The notes under the pieces were generated by a model. That model was not told where the DNA came from and searched no databases. It saw only the letters and a list, made by a program, of their open reading frames with translations. This document shows positions 9,112 through 16,807 of a stretch of 64,000 nucleotides of DNA, piece after piece (position 1 is the stretch's first letter; each line of letters starts with the position of its first letter). Position numbers and translations under genes: made by a program. Origin of the DNA: Endozoicomonas sp965199185. GTDB lineage: Bacteria; Pseudomonadota; Gammaproteobacteria; Pseudomonadales; Endozoicomonadaceae. The stretch spans positions 100,182 to 164,181 of the forward strand of contig CBDAQW010000007.1 in the NCBI GenBank assembly GCA_965199185.1, in the 5' to 3' direction.

Positions 9112-9288
9112 ATGAGTAAACATATTCGTAATGAAAAAGAACTTCTCATCGACGAAGAACTTATTCGCCCTGATCTGGAAACGAAAGGCTCAAGACGTAC
9201 TCTTCAAATTCGCCGGGCTCTGGAAGACCGGGAAGAAAATAAGCGATTAAGCTCTATTTGCGGTGAGGATTATTGGGACGGCATTTAA
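9112..9288 (+). CDS. Small charged protein, 58 residues
   Basis: ATG at 9112 is preceded by TGAGGGTGCGACC (SD GAGGG), and a strong terminator follows 29 bp after the stop. The protein is highly charged, starts MSKHIRNEKELLIDEELIRP and has a central Arg-rich helix (SRRTLQIRRALEDREENKR) and an acidic end GEDYWDGI. The layout reminds me of the small PA3496-type putative envelope-integrity proteins, but that is a tentative memory match. The own ribosome-binding site and terminator argue that it is a real monocistronic gene. Confidence 0.65.
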   Translation: MSKHIRNEKELLIDEELIRPDLETKGSRRTLQIRRALEDREENKRLSSICGEDYWDGI

Positions 9289-9317
9289 TTTAACCTCATC
9301 TGACATCTTATAAAAAA

Positions 9318-9347
9318 CCGTTACAGTATTGCTGTAACGGTTTTTTT
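9318..9347 (+). terminator. Strong intrinsic terminator
   Basis: CCGTTACAG and CTGTAACGG form a perfect 9-bp stem with a 5-nt loop, followed by seven T. An A-run on the other side makes it potentially bidirectional. It ends the 58-residue gene. Confidence 0.9.
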
Positions 9348-9426
9348 ATTGTATTTCTTCTTCTTTTTATTATTTAACCAGCTGATAAATAGCTTTTTTC
9401 TCTATTTTAAACTGTTGTGAATTTTG

Positions 9427-9441
9427 TGTTATATTATAACA
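9427..9441. promoter_or_regulatory. Zur box upstream of znuA
   Basis: TGTTATATTATAACA is a dyad matching the gammaproteobacterial Zur core GTTATNNTATAAC. It lies 26 nt before the znuA start, a position where Zn-bound Zur would block the promoter. Confidence 0.85.
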
Positions 9442-9466
9442 TTCTGTTTTAGCCACGCTGATATCA

Positions 9467-10462
9467 ATGAAACAAAACAACAAACTCAAAGCAGGTGTAC
9501 TTTCGTCACTTTTACTGATCAGTAGCTCTTCTGTTTTTGCTGAAGCGCCAAAAGTTTTGGCCAGTATTAAGCCACTGCAGTTAATCTCTCAGGCAATTAC
9601 CGAGGGTATAACTCACACTGAAGTTCTATTACCTCCCGGTGCTTCTCCCCACAATCACAGTATGCGACCATCGGATGCCCGCAAATTGCATTCTGCTGAT
9701 CTGATTTTCTGGGTAGGGCCAGCTATGGAAACATTTCTTGAGCGAAGCCTGCCATCTCCTGAGAATGCCGCTTCTGTCGCTATGATGGACATTGAAGGCA
9801 TAACTTTGCTTGCTAATGATGAATCAGACCACGATGAACACGAGTATGACGATCATCACAGCCATGAGCGTGAAAGGCATGAGCATGGACGCCATGGTCA
9901 CGATCATCATCATGGAAAATACGACCCCCATATCTGGTTAAGCCCGAAAAACGGCAAAGCCATCGCAAAAGCTATGGCCAACGCTTTAGCAGACATTGAT
10001 GCGAAGCATGCTGGCCAATATCAGCAAAATCTGACCGCTTTTCTGAAAGATTTGGATAAAACGGACAAACGAAATAAAGCCATTGTGAAGCAGCTGAATG
10101 ACCAGCCCATGTTTGTTTTTCACGACGCATACGGCTATTTGCAGGACCAATATCAGCTCAACATTGCCGGACATTTCACATTAAACCCAGAACAACAACC
10201 CGGAGCAAAACACCTGACAGAACTGAGAGATCAGCTCAAGTCATCAGGCAATACTTGTGTTTTCCGTGAACCTCAGTTCCAGCCTGCTTACATTAATCGT
10301 ATTACCGAAGGGCTGCCGGTTAAGGTGGGCATTCTTGATCCACTTGGCGGCGAGATAAAGGTGAAAGCAGATGGGTACTCCCTGTTTATCAGCTCCCTTG
10401 TGGATAATATCAGCGAGTGTCTGACATTATCGGCCAAGGTTGATTCCAAGAAGCACCCCTAG
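9467..10462 (+). CDS. znuA: Zinc ABC transporter periplasmic binding protein
   Basis: 331 residues. It has a signal peptide (about 1-25, SSSVFA-EAPKV), then ASIKPLQLI, the metal ligand region PPGASPHNHSMRPSD, a His/Asp/Glu-rich loop at about 120-150 (HSHERERHEHGRHGHDHHH), then YDPHIWLSP and VFHDAYGYL. This is the ZnuA architecture, and the charged His loop is typical of Zn- rather than Mn-binding members. It delivers zinc to ZnuBC, encoded separately with zur at 24-26 kb. A Zur box precedes it. The 3' end overlaps the convergent Lar-like gene by 36 bp. Confidence 0.93.
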   Translation: MKQNNKLKAGVLSSLLLISSSSVFAEAPKVLASIKPLQLISQAITEGITHTEVLLPPGASPHNHSMRPSDARKLHSADLIFWVGPAMETFLERSLPSPENAASVAMMDIEGITLLANDESDHDEHEYDDHHSHERERHEHGRHGHDHHHGKYDPHIWLSPKNGKAIAKAMANALADIDAKHAGQYQQNLTAFLKDLDKTDKRNKAIVKQLNDQPMFVFHDAYGYLQDQYQLNIAGHFTLNPEQQPGAKHLTELRDQLKSSGNTCVFREPQFQPAYINRITEGLPVKVGILDPLGGEIKVKADGYSLFISSLVDNISECLTLSAKVDSKKHP

Positions 10463-10699
10463 CAGAAAGCAGATGATAGCGGTCGCTGGCAACAACGTTG
10501 TCAGCACCGTTACCCACATTTTCAGGCGGGCTTGTTCCAGGCGGGAGTTCCAATGTTCCGCTGTGTATAACTTATCTTCATCCAGTTCAGAAGAGAGCCC
10601 GCAGGCAGTACAGCTCACTTGCCACATGATCGCATCGCCTACTTTCAAGTCTGCATATATGGCTTCTCCACGACAACAGGGGCAGGGTTTTATCAACAT
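10427..10699 (-). CDS. Small zinc-ribbon membrane protein with a Lar-like domain
   Basis: 90 residues. The N-terminal zinc ribbon has KPCPCCRG and SCTACG and ends with AEHWNSR, the layout of Lar-family restriction-alleviation proteins (CPFCG...C..CG...WN.R). A single C-terminal helix (about 62-86, VLTTLLPATAIICFLLGVLL) makes it a membrane-anchored version, which is unusual. The SD is strong (GGAGGAGTC-ATG). It overlaps the end of znuA tail-to-tail by 36 bp. Two DnaA-box-like sites lie 54-83 bp upstream of its start. A restriction-related role is only suggested by the domain. Confidence 0.65.
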   Translation of the reverse strand: MLIKPCPCCRGEAIYADLKVGDAIMWQVSCTACGLSSELDEDKLYTAEHWNSRLEQARLKMWVTVLTTLLPATAIICFLLGVLLGINLGR

Positions 10700-10752
10700 G
10701 ACTCCTCCTTGAGTCAGCGTGATATCTCGTAAATTCAGAGGCTTTTCACTGC

Positions 10753-10782
10753 TTATTCACAGACTTTAACAGCTTATCCACA
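10753..10782 (+). promoter_or_regulatory. Two DnaA-box sequences
   Basis: TTATTCACA (10753-10761) and TTATCCACA (10774-10782) both match the DnaA box TTATNCACA. They have the same orientation and their starts are 21 bp apart (two helical turns). They lie between the 3' end of purU and the promoter region of the small zinc-ribbon gene. Confidence 0.55.
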
Positions 10783-10793
10783 AGTTGGTGTGG

Positions 10794-11648
10794 TTATTCC
10801 AGAATAATGGTTTTGCCACCATCGACAATGACACGATCTTCAATGTGATTACGAAGACCTCTGGCAAGCACATTTTTCTCAACATCCTTACCCAGTCGTA
10901 CCATATCGTCCGGCAGGTGATGGTGGCCAACACGAACCACATCCTGCTCAATAATCGGGCCGGCATCCAGAATTTCTGTCACATAATGACAGGTTGCACC
11001 CACCAGTTTTACGCCCCGCTCATAGGCTTGATGATAAGGCCTGGCCCCCACAAAAGAGGGGAGGAAACTGTGATGAATATTGATCACCCGGTTCTCATAA
11101 GTAGTACACAGTTCTGGAGGCAGAATTTGCATATAACGAGCCAACACCACTGCATCCACCTTGTACTGTTGCAGTAGTCGATTCATCTCTTCAAAGGCAG
11201 GGGCTTTATTGTTTTTATCCACTGGTACATGGTGATAAGGAATACCATGCCATTCAACATAACTGCGCAAATCCTCATGGTTGGAAATGACACAGGGAAT
11301 ATCCATTTTTAAGTCGCCACTGCGCCAGCGATAGAGTAAATCTGAAAGACAGTGTGCCTGTTTACTGGCCAGTAGAGCGACTTTCTGAGGTTTGCCAGAA
11401 TCGGTGATACGCCAGTCCATATTGAGCGGCTTTGCCACTTCGGCAAACTGACTGCGAAACTCTTCCAGGCTAAATGGTAAACTATCGGTACGGATTTCAT
11501 TCCGCATATAAAAACGTCCCGTTAGCGTGTCAGAATGATGGTTTGCTTCAACAATCCAGCCGCCATGATTGGCGATGAAATTACTGACGCAAGCCACAAT
11601 GCCGCTGGCATCGGGGCAGGAAATAAGCAGGCGGAAAGTTCTTGTCAT
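10794..11648 (-). CDS. purU: Formyltetrahydrofolate deformylase
   Basis: About 284 residues from ATG at 11648 (MTRTFRLLISCPD), the conventional PurU start; in-frame ATGs also lie at 11681 and 11669. PurU hydrolyses 10-formyl-THF to THF plus formate, supplying formate for purine synthesis and balancing one-carbon pools. An N-terminal ACT domain (about 1-85; PDASGIVACVSNFIANHGG) precedes a formyltransferase-like domain with VINIHHSFLPSFVGARPY and GATCHYVTEILDAGPIIEQD, which carry the catalytic Asn/His/Asp set. It is the last gene of a same-strand run starting at 13786. Confidence 0.92.
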   Translation of the reverse strand: MTRTFRLLISCPDASGIVACVSNFIANHGGWIVEANHHSDTLTGRFYMRNEIRTDSLPFSLEEFRSQFAEVAKPLNMDWRITDSGKPQKVALLASKQAHCLSDLLYRWRSGDLKMDIPCVISNHEDLRSYVEWHGIPYHHVPVDKNNKAPAFEEMNRLLQQYKVDAVVLARYMQILPPELCTTYENRVINIHHSFLPSFVGARPYHQAYERGVKLVGATCHYVTEILDAGPIIEQDVVRVGHHHLPDDMVRLGKDVEKNVLARGLRNHIEDRVIVDGGKTIILE

Positions 11649-11701
11649 GACGATTTTATCTTTTTGCATTCGGGCAGGCATTATAAATACCTGCCGAAAA
11701 A

Positions 11702-12043
11702 TTAGAAGATCTCGTCATCGCCTTCCAATAACAGAGTGGTATCGGAAAGTTCTCGCATAGCCTCACGATAGCGGCGACGGTTGAGCAATTTGCTCTGCAC
11801 CGGTTCTGGTAATTCGGTAAAGTGGATGACCTGTTTCTGCATCAACAGATCCAGCAAATCCTCAAGTACCCGAATAAAGTCTGCATCATGAGCCTGCATG
11901 ACTTTCTCACTGATGTCTGGATTCTCCTGAAGAAAGGCACGAACGTCTTCATCTTCCAGATTGACTGCTTCCCAGTCATTATTCAGCTGGCGCTCCGATA
12001 CCGCGATAATGGCTTTTTTTTCATCCCTGAGTGCGAAAAGCAT
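11702..12043 (-). CDS. Conserved small protein, often mislabelled tryptophan synthase beta-like
   Basis: 113 residues with an SD AGAGGGAATT-ATG. The pattern (M-F-x-R-D-E start, acidic EDEDVRAFLQENP, then FIRVLEDLLDLLMQKQVIHFTELPEPVQSKLLNRR) matches a short Pseudomonas-type family that databases often annotate as tryptophan synthase subunit beta-like. It has no catalytic features of TrpB and its function is unknown. It lies 12 bp after the lipoprotein gene and just before purU, all on the minus strand, so cotranscription is likely. Confidence 0.7.
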   Translation of the reverse strand: MLFALRDEKKAIIAVSERQLNNDWEAVNLEDEDVRAFLQENPDISEKVMQAHDADFIRVLEDLLDLLMQKQVIHFTELPEPVQSKLLNRRRYREAMRELSDTTLLLEGDDEIF

Positions 12044-12055
12044 AATTCCCTCTTT

Positions 12056-12619
12056 TTATTCTGGCTGGTTGATAGGCAGAGAACTCAGTAAATCAGAAAA
12101 CAGCTTTCTGGATACGGAGTAACTATCCTCTCCCGGCAAGCCTTCGCCGCTGCCATTAATAGTCCACAGCTGTTGACTGGTTCGGATATCAACTACTTCC
12201 AGATCCACAGCCACTCTTGCTCGTCCTTCTTTGTCACGACCCCAGTTATTCACCGCGCCTGTAATGGCAAAGCTGATTCCGGACTCGAATGCCCACATTC
12301 TGCCTTTTTGCAAGCGGTGCGCACCGGCCAGATTTTCCGAAGCACTGGTCACCTCTGACTCGGGATACAGGCTTGGCTCTTCCACACCAGCTGAAGGCAG
12401 TTGAACCATTAGAATGCGTTCTAGCTGAATGGTCATTTCATCGGTGGCTTGTGTGTGATTCACAAATGGAAGTACTGCCCATCGGGCAGTGCCAGGGAAA
12501 CCTTCCTGATATAAGCTCGACACCGTGCGGCTTTGACTTTGGCAGGCTGATAGGAGGACTGCAGTTATAACCACAGTCCAGGAACGAATCCATGTTGTCG
12601 GTTTTTTATTATTTGTCAT
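12056..12619 (-). CDS. Putative outer-membrane lipoprotein
   Basis: 187 residues. The N-terminus (WTVVITAVLLSACQSQ) is a signal peptide with lipobox LSAC. The mature domain has WAVLPFVNHTQATDEMTIQLERIL and DLEVVDIRTSQQLWTI, the layout of LpoB/PelC/CsgG-like lipoproteins with an alpha/beta fold, but I cannot assign a specific member. It overlaps nudF by 11 bp and is followed by the 113-residue gene, which indicates translational coupling in one operon. Confidence 0.65.
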   Translation of the reverse strand: MTNNKKPTTWIRSWTVVITAVLLSACQSQSRTVSSLYQEGFPGTARWAVLPFVNHTQATDEMTIQLERILMVQLPSAGVEEPSLYPESEVTSASENLAGAHRLQKGRMWAFESGISFAITGAVNNWGRDKEGRARVAVDLEVVDIRTSQQLWTINGSGEGLPGEDSYSVSRKLFSDLLSSLPINQPE

Positions 12620-13223
12620 ATCCTTGTAACTCGTGGTGATGCAGTTTTAACCACTGCATTGCAATCACTGCGGGTGCATTAGCAATGCGACCATCTACCA
12701 CCATGTTATAGGCTTCCTGAAAAGGAATCACGTGAACTTTGATATCTTCCCCTTCTTCATCAAGACCGTGTATTCCACCAAGTTCCTTTGAGTCTACTAT
12801 TCCGCAGAAAAGCTTCAGTTTTTCATTGGCTGCACCGGGACTGAGAAAAAAATCGGCCACTGGCCTTAAAACTTTTACATCACAGTTGGCTTCTTCTTTC
12901 GCTTCCCTTAAGGCGACGTCTTCAAGGGATTCTCCTGGCTCACTGATGCCTGCCACCACTTCCAGCAACCAGGGGTCTTCGCCGCTGAGCCAGGGCCCCA
13001 TACGAAACTGTTCTACTAGTACGACTGTATCGGCAACAGGATCGTACAGGACAACGCCAACCGAAGGTGGTCGAACAATCGCTTCCCGTGATAGTGGCTG
13101 ACTCCAGCCACCATTAAACAATTTATGCCTGACGGTATACTGAAAGAGTTTGAGAAATCCCTGATACAGGGTTTCTTTATTATCCTGCTGCACATCCTTT
13201 TTGCCCAGACCAGAAAGTTTCAT
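12609..13223 (-). CDS. nudF: ADP-ribose pyrophosphatase (Nudix hydrolase)
   Basis: 204 residues, typical for NudF, which cleaves ADP-ribose to AMP and ribose-5-phosphate. The Nudix box is intact: G-ISEPG-E-SLEDVAL-REAKEEANC (pattern Gx5Ex7REUxEExxx). LVEQFRMGPW upstream and LSPGAANEKLKLFCG downstream are characteristic of the NudF/TrgB-like subfamily. The start ATG at 13223 overlaps the upstream adenylyltransferase stop by 4 bp (ATGA), with SD AAGGAA. Together with that gene it suggests an NAD/ADP-ribose recycling pair. Confidence 0.9.
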   Translation of the reverse strand: MKLSGLGKKDVQQDNKETLYQGFLKLFQYTVRHKLFNGGWSQPLSREAIVRPPSVGVVLYDPVADTVVLVEQFRMGPWLSGEDPWLLEVVAGISEPGESLEDVALREAKEEANCDVKVLRPVADFFLSPGAANEKLKLFCGIVDSKELGGIHGLDEEGEDIKVHVIPFQEAYNMVVDGRIANAPAVIAMQWLKLHHHELQGYDK

Positions 13224-13786
13224 GATGTTCCTTGATACAGTTTGTGCTGATGAATATACGCAGCTATTTCAGGCAACAAATAGTGATCGAGAGTATGCTT
13301 ACCATCGGCCATCGTGGAATTGAGAATAGAGCGTACAGTACTGCTGCGAATATTCAGACGCTCTTTCGCTGTGAATACTGACCAACGCTGTTCTATCTCA
13401 TCCGCTTTATAAAAGCGACGCCATACGACAGGGGCTGCATTATCAGGGCCTCGTATAAAAGACAGTTCGACAGCCCCTTGATATTTCTGCTCCAGAGCCT
13501 CCAGTAAATCAAAAGTATAAACAGGCTTATCCGGTTGCTGCTGTAAAAGTTGAATTTCAATATCGCAGGTGACCAACTCCGTTTCCACCTCTGCATTCTG
13601 TGCAAACACTTCAAGCAGAGCCAGTCGAATGGCAAATGGTCGAGGCTTTTTATTAAAAGCATGTGAAGCGCTGGGCACTAACAGTACTTGATCAAAATGC
13701 TCTGCAGCCTGTTGCAGCACATCTTGATGACCCAGCGTTGGAGGATCAAAAGCCGAACCAAATACACCGATACGCGGCTTATCCAT
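13220..13786 (-). CDS. Nicotinate/nicotinamide-nucleotide adenylyltransferase-like protein
   Basis: 188 residues from ATG at 13786 (MDKPRIGVFGSAFDPPTLGHQ). The GxFDPPTLGH stretch is the (T/H)xGH nucleotidyltransferase signature near the N-terminus, and NIRSSTVRS near the C-terminus is the ISSTxIR-type ATP motif. This fits NadD/NadM-like enzymes that join ATP with a nicotinamide- or nicotinate-nucleotide. The main nadD usually sits with holA/rsfS, so this copy next to nudF may be a salvage version. It is the first gene of the minus-strand run. The exact substrate is not resolved. Confidence 0.75.
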   Translation of the reverse strand: MDKPRIGVFGSAFDPPTLGHQDVLQQAAEHFDQVLLVPSASHAFNKKPRPFAIRLALLEVFAQNAEVETELVTCDIEIQLLQQQPDKPVYTFDLLEALEQKYQGAVELSFIRGPDNAAPVVWRRFYKADEIEQRWSVFTAKERLNIRSSTVRSILNSTMADGKHTLDHYLLPEIAAYIHQHKLYQGTS

Positions 13787-13859
13787 CTTCAATTATCCAG
13801 TTCATGATTCAAGAAATTTAATTGCCCTTTAAAAGGATTCAACCGGGTTTATATCAAGT

Positions 13860-14072
13860 TGATGCTGACTAATCGCAATAATAGCGACTATTATCCGTCA
13901 GAAAACTTGGTTTGTTTACTTATAGGGTTCGTTATTTTACTGATATTAATAACCGGGCTGCAGCGTAGCATACATGATCTCAATTGATGCTCATCTATGA
14001 TGACACAATTAACCAGTTTTACAGGGTCCGGCATCTTCCTCCTCCTTCCCCCTTGATGCCGGTCCTTTTTTT
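13860..14072 (+). ncRNA. Candidate small RNA ending in a terminator with a CU-rich loop
   Basis: An intrinsic terminator at 14028-14072 (CCGGCATC / GATGCCGG, then TCC and seven T) points rightwards, but no plus-strand gene lies upstream: both neighbours are on the minus strand. The 19-nt loop contains TTCCTCCTCCTTCCCCC, an anti-Shine-Dalgarno-like sequence. I infer an independent sRNA. The 5' end is not determined and the given start is only a limit; an ATAATAG/CTATTAT inverted repeat at 13878-13894 could be part of its control region. Confidence 0.45.
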
Positions 14073-14082
14073 ATTCTCTTTT

Positions 14083-14964
14083 CTATTCTGTTCGGATCAT
14101 GATGGATTCTGGTATTTTGATCTCAACCGCTACAGGAAGATGGTCAGAAATAGCGGTATTGACAACGCCAAACTGGTTGACGGTCAAAGAAGTACTGACC
14201 AGGATATGGTCCAGCGACCGTTTTGGGCGCCAGCTCGGAAACGTATTCTGCCCCCAGTGAGCGGCATAGAGGCCAGAGTTTTTTAAGGGAGAGTCGTTCA
14301 AGAGCTGATCAGCATGGGTATTCATATCCCCCATCAGAACCACATGAGGGCAGTGCTCTACCACATCGCGAATATACGACAGCTGTATATTACGAGCCCT
14401 TCGACTCAGTGCGAGATGCATCATCACCACGGTCAGTGGCTCCTGTGGATTACCAAACTGAGTCACTATGGCTCCACGCCCCGGCATGATGCCCGGCAGT
14501 TTGTGATCCTCAAGACTCAATGGCTCAAAGCGACTTAACAGACCATTGCTGTGTTGAGCCAGCTTGCCCAGATTGCGGTTCAGTTGCTGATACCAGAAAG
14601 GAAAAGTGCCTTTATGGGCAAGATATTCTGTTTGGTTAATAAAACCACTGCGAATACTGCCTCCATCGGCTTCCTGAAGAGCCACCAGGTCAAAACTGGG
14701 AAGTATCTGGGCAATGCGATCAAGGTTATCGTTCCGGTGGGCGTGAGGCAGAAAATGTTGCCAACTTCGGGTCAGGTAATGTCGGTATTGCTGGGTATTG
14801 ATACCCACCTGAATATTAAAGCTGAGTAGCTTGAGAGTTGTCTTGTCCAGATGCAGGGTGGTCTTGCCCGGATCTCTGTAACAAACGCTTTGACTGGACT
14901 GAGAGCCAAATGCTTGTCTGAGTATTTTCCGGTGGATGGCCCCTTTAAGAGTTCGGATAGGCAT
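14083..14964 (-). CDS. Endonuclease/exonuclease/phosphatase-family protein
   Basis: 293 residues of the EEP fold: LLSFNIQVG (first Asn), LVALQEADGG (catalytic Glu/metal), MMHLAL, VLMGDMNTH (Asp/Asn) and ISDHLPVAVE (Asp/His near the C-terminus). All catalytic motifs are present. The first 45 residues are not recognised. This gene class sits beside dsbA and cytochrome c4 in Pseudomonas (PA5488-like), and the same order is kept here. The substrate is unknown. SD-like GGAGG lies 11 nt before the ATG. Confidence 0.82.
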   Translation of the reverse strand: MPIRTLKGAIHRKILRQAFGSQSSQSVCYRDPGKTTLHLDKTTLKLLSFNIQVGINTQQYRHYLTRSWQHFLPHAHRNDNLDRIAQILPSFDLVALQEADGGSIRSGFINQTEYLAHKGTFPFWYQQLNRNLGKLAQHSNGLLSRFEPLSLEDHKLPGIMPGRGAIVTQFGNPQEPLTVVMMHLALSRRARNIQLSYIRDVVEHCPHVVLMGDMNTHADQLLNDSPLKNSGLYAAHWGQNTFPSWRPKRSLDHILVSTSLTVNQFGVVNTAISDHLPVAVEIKIPESIMIRTE

Positions 14965-14968
14965 TGAT

Positions 14969-15013
14969 CAACAGCCTCCCGTAGCTGTTGGAGGCCCGAT
15001 AAGTTATCGGGCT
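14969..15013. other. Two hairpins between dsbA and the EEP gene
   Basis: CAACAGC/GCTGTTG (14969-14991) and GCCCGATAA/TTATCGGGC (14994-15013) are adjacent inverted repeats after dsbA. Neither has a U-tract on the minus strand, so they may stabilise the dsbA mRNA 3' end rather than terminate it. Confidence 0.4.
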
Positions 15014-15037
15014 TCCTGTTTGTGCTGACCCAGATTT

Positions 15038-15871
15038 CTAGCTGGATTTTGGAGCGCGCTCGTTACGAATTTTCTTGATCAGGTAATCAGCAATGACTGG
15101 CATATTGTTCAGAGAACCAGCCATGCCAGGCTCAACAATATAGCGACCATCAATAACCAGAGCAGGTACACCTGTCAGGTCATAACCCTTTAGCTGCGCA
15201 TAAGACTTCTGCAGAAGATGGTTAACACCAAAAGAATTAAATTGACCAACAAACTCTTTTTTGTCGATTCCGTAGCGTTTGTTCAGGAAGTCAGCCATGG
15301 CGTTGGCGTCTTTAAGCTGGTTTCTTCTGTTCTGAACTTCGTTGAAAATACCGTCGTGTACCTTATCTTCGATTCCCATGTTGCGAACAGTATAGTAAAG
15401 CTGCGCATGGGTCTGCCAGATGTTAGAACCAAAGAAACCAGGGCGACGAACAAAGACAGCATCCCCTGATAGCGATGGTTTCCAGCGTTCAACAATAGGT
15501 TCCAGGTTGTAACAGTGAGGGCAGCCGTACCAGAAAACCTCTGCGACCTCGATTTGTCCTTTCTGAACATCGGTTTGTACCGGTCTTTTCAGTGAACGGT
15601 AGTGAACCCCTTCTTTAAACGTCTCGACCACCTTTGGCTTCTCGGCTTCAGGTGTCACTTTTTCAGTAGGCTCAGTAGGCTTTGCAGGTGCTTCCGCTTT
15701 TTCATTGGCTGTTTCATCGGCCTTCTTGTTTTCCGGAGTGACAACCGCTTGCTCCTGAGCCGGTTTAGTCGCTGCTGGGGAAGGCTGCTGTTTAGAAAAA
15801 TGGTTAATCGCTAGCACTGCCAGCAATGCAATAGCCACTATCCCCAATAAAATTTTGATCTGTTTGGGCAT
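15038..15871 (-). CDS. dsbA: Membrane-anchored DsbA-type thiol:disulfide oxidoreductase
   Basis: 277 residues from ATG at 15871 with SD AGGA 8 nt upstream; an in-frame TTG at 15892 is less likely. The N-terminal helix (KILLGIVAIALLAVLAI) is followed by a Pro/Ala/Glu/Lys-rich linker of about 65 residues and then the thioredoxin-fold domain with active site CPHC (FWYGCPHCYNLEP) and cis-Pro loop TGVPALV. DsbA introduces disulfides into periplasmic proteins. The long linker with a retained anchor is unusual compared with soluble E. coli DsbA. It is next to cytochrome c4, as in Pseudomonas. Confidence 0.9.
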   Translation of the reverse strand: MPKQIKILLGIVAIALLAVLAINHFSKQQPSPAATKPAQEQAVVTPENKKADETANEKAEAPAKPTEPTEKVTPEAEKPKVVETFKEGVHYRSLKRPVQTDVQKGQIEVAEVFWYGCPHCYNLEPIVERWKPSLSGDAVFVRRPGFFGSNIWQTHAQLYYTVRNMGIEDKVHDGIFNEVQNRRNQLKDANAMADFLNKRYGIDKKEFVGQFNSFGVNHLLQKSYAQLKGYDLTGVPALVIDGRYIVEPGMAGSLNNMPVIADYLIKKIRNERAPKSS

Positions 15872-15982
15872 ATAAAAATCCTGTCTTGGCAAAACTTAAT
15901 TTAAGACTAAGGAAATTAACAGATCAGTGGGATGGGAGTCCAAGTGAGAACTCCCTATATAAGGAACTTTACAAAAAACAGA

Positions 15983-16588
15983 TCAACGCAAACCGTTGAT
16001 GTAGTTGGCAAGGGCTTCTACTTCTTTGTTGCTGAGTTTTTCAGCAATGGTTCTCATGATTTTAGTGTCGCCGTCGTTTGTCCGATGACCTTCACGGAAA
16101 TCCTTCAGCTGCTTGATGGTGTAGTCTGTTTTCTGCCCGGCAATCTGTGGATAGCCCGCCAGAGCTATACCGGTTCCGGTGGGTGAGTGACAGGCGCTGC
16201 AGGCCGGAATGCCTTTTTTAGTGTCCCCCCCGCGATAAATAGCCTCACCAAGGGCTATAAACTTAGGATCGGTAACACCGGATGGAGCTTTCTGGCTGGC
16301 GTAGAAAGCAGAAATATCTTCGATATCTTTTTCCGACAGGTTGGTAACAAATGCAGTCATTTCCGGAACTGAACGTTTACCAGCCTTTATCTCAGAAATC
16401 TGCTTGATCAGATATCGTTCTCCCTGACCCGCAAGGTTTGGCCAGTTCGGAGCTGGACTGATGCCGGTTGCGCCGTGACAGGCTGAGCAGGTGACAGCTT
16501 TTGATTTTCCTGCACTGGCATCCCCTTTGGCAAAGGCTACACCCGTTACCCCCAAACAAAGAATTACACTGAGAATGACTTTCTTCAT
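15983..16588 (-). CDS. Dihaem cytochrome c4
   Basis: 201 residues from ATG at 16588 (MKKVILSVILCLGVTGVAFA signal peptide). Two c-type haem sites, CSACH in TCSACHGATG and in ACSACHSPTG, lie about 100 residues apart in two similar halves, each with a distal Met region (PEMTAF; KIMRTIAEKL). Cytochrome c4 is a periplasmic electron carrier to terminal oxidases. The open frame extends 25 codons upstream, but that part lacks signal-peptide character. It is divergent from engB. Confidence 0.92.
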   Translation of the reverse strand: MKKVILSVILCLGVTGVAFAKGDASAGKSKAVTCSACHGATGISPAPNWPNLAGQGERYLIKQISEIKAGKRSVPEMTAFVTNLSEKDIEDISAFYASQKAPSGVTDPKFIALGEAIYRGGDTKKGIPACSACHSPTGTGIALAGYPQIAGQKTDYTIKQLKDFREGHRTNDGDTKIMRTIAEKLSNKEVEALANYINGLR

Positions 16589-16807
16589 ACCTGACCCAGT
16601 TATGGCGAACGCCTGATGGCTGTTATTATTCGGTGATCTGTTTACTTGTTTTATATGCAGCAATTCACAAAGCAGTTTGTTGGCTATGATGATGTGTTAT
16701 TGAAGACACGACTGCACTAACGCTGCCTAGTATAAACCACTCATCGGATAACCGGTACAGTTCTAAGTGTTATTCATGAGAAACCAGCTTAATTTATTGA
16801 GAAATTC

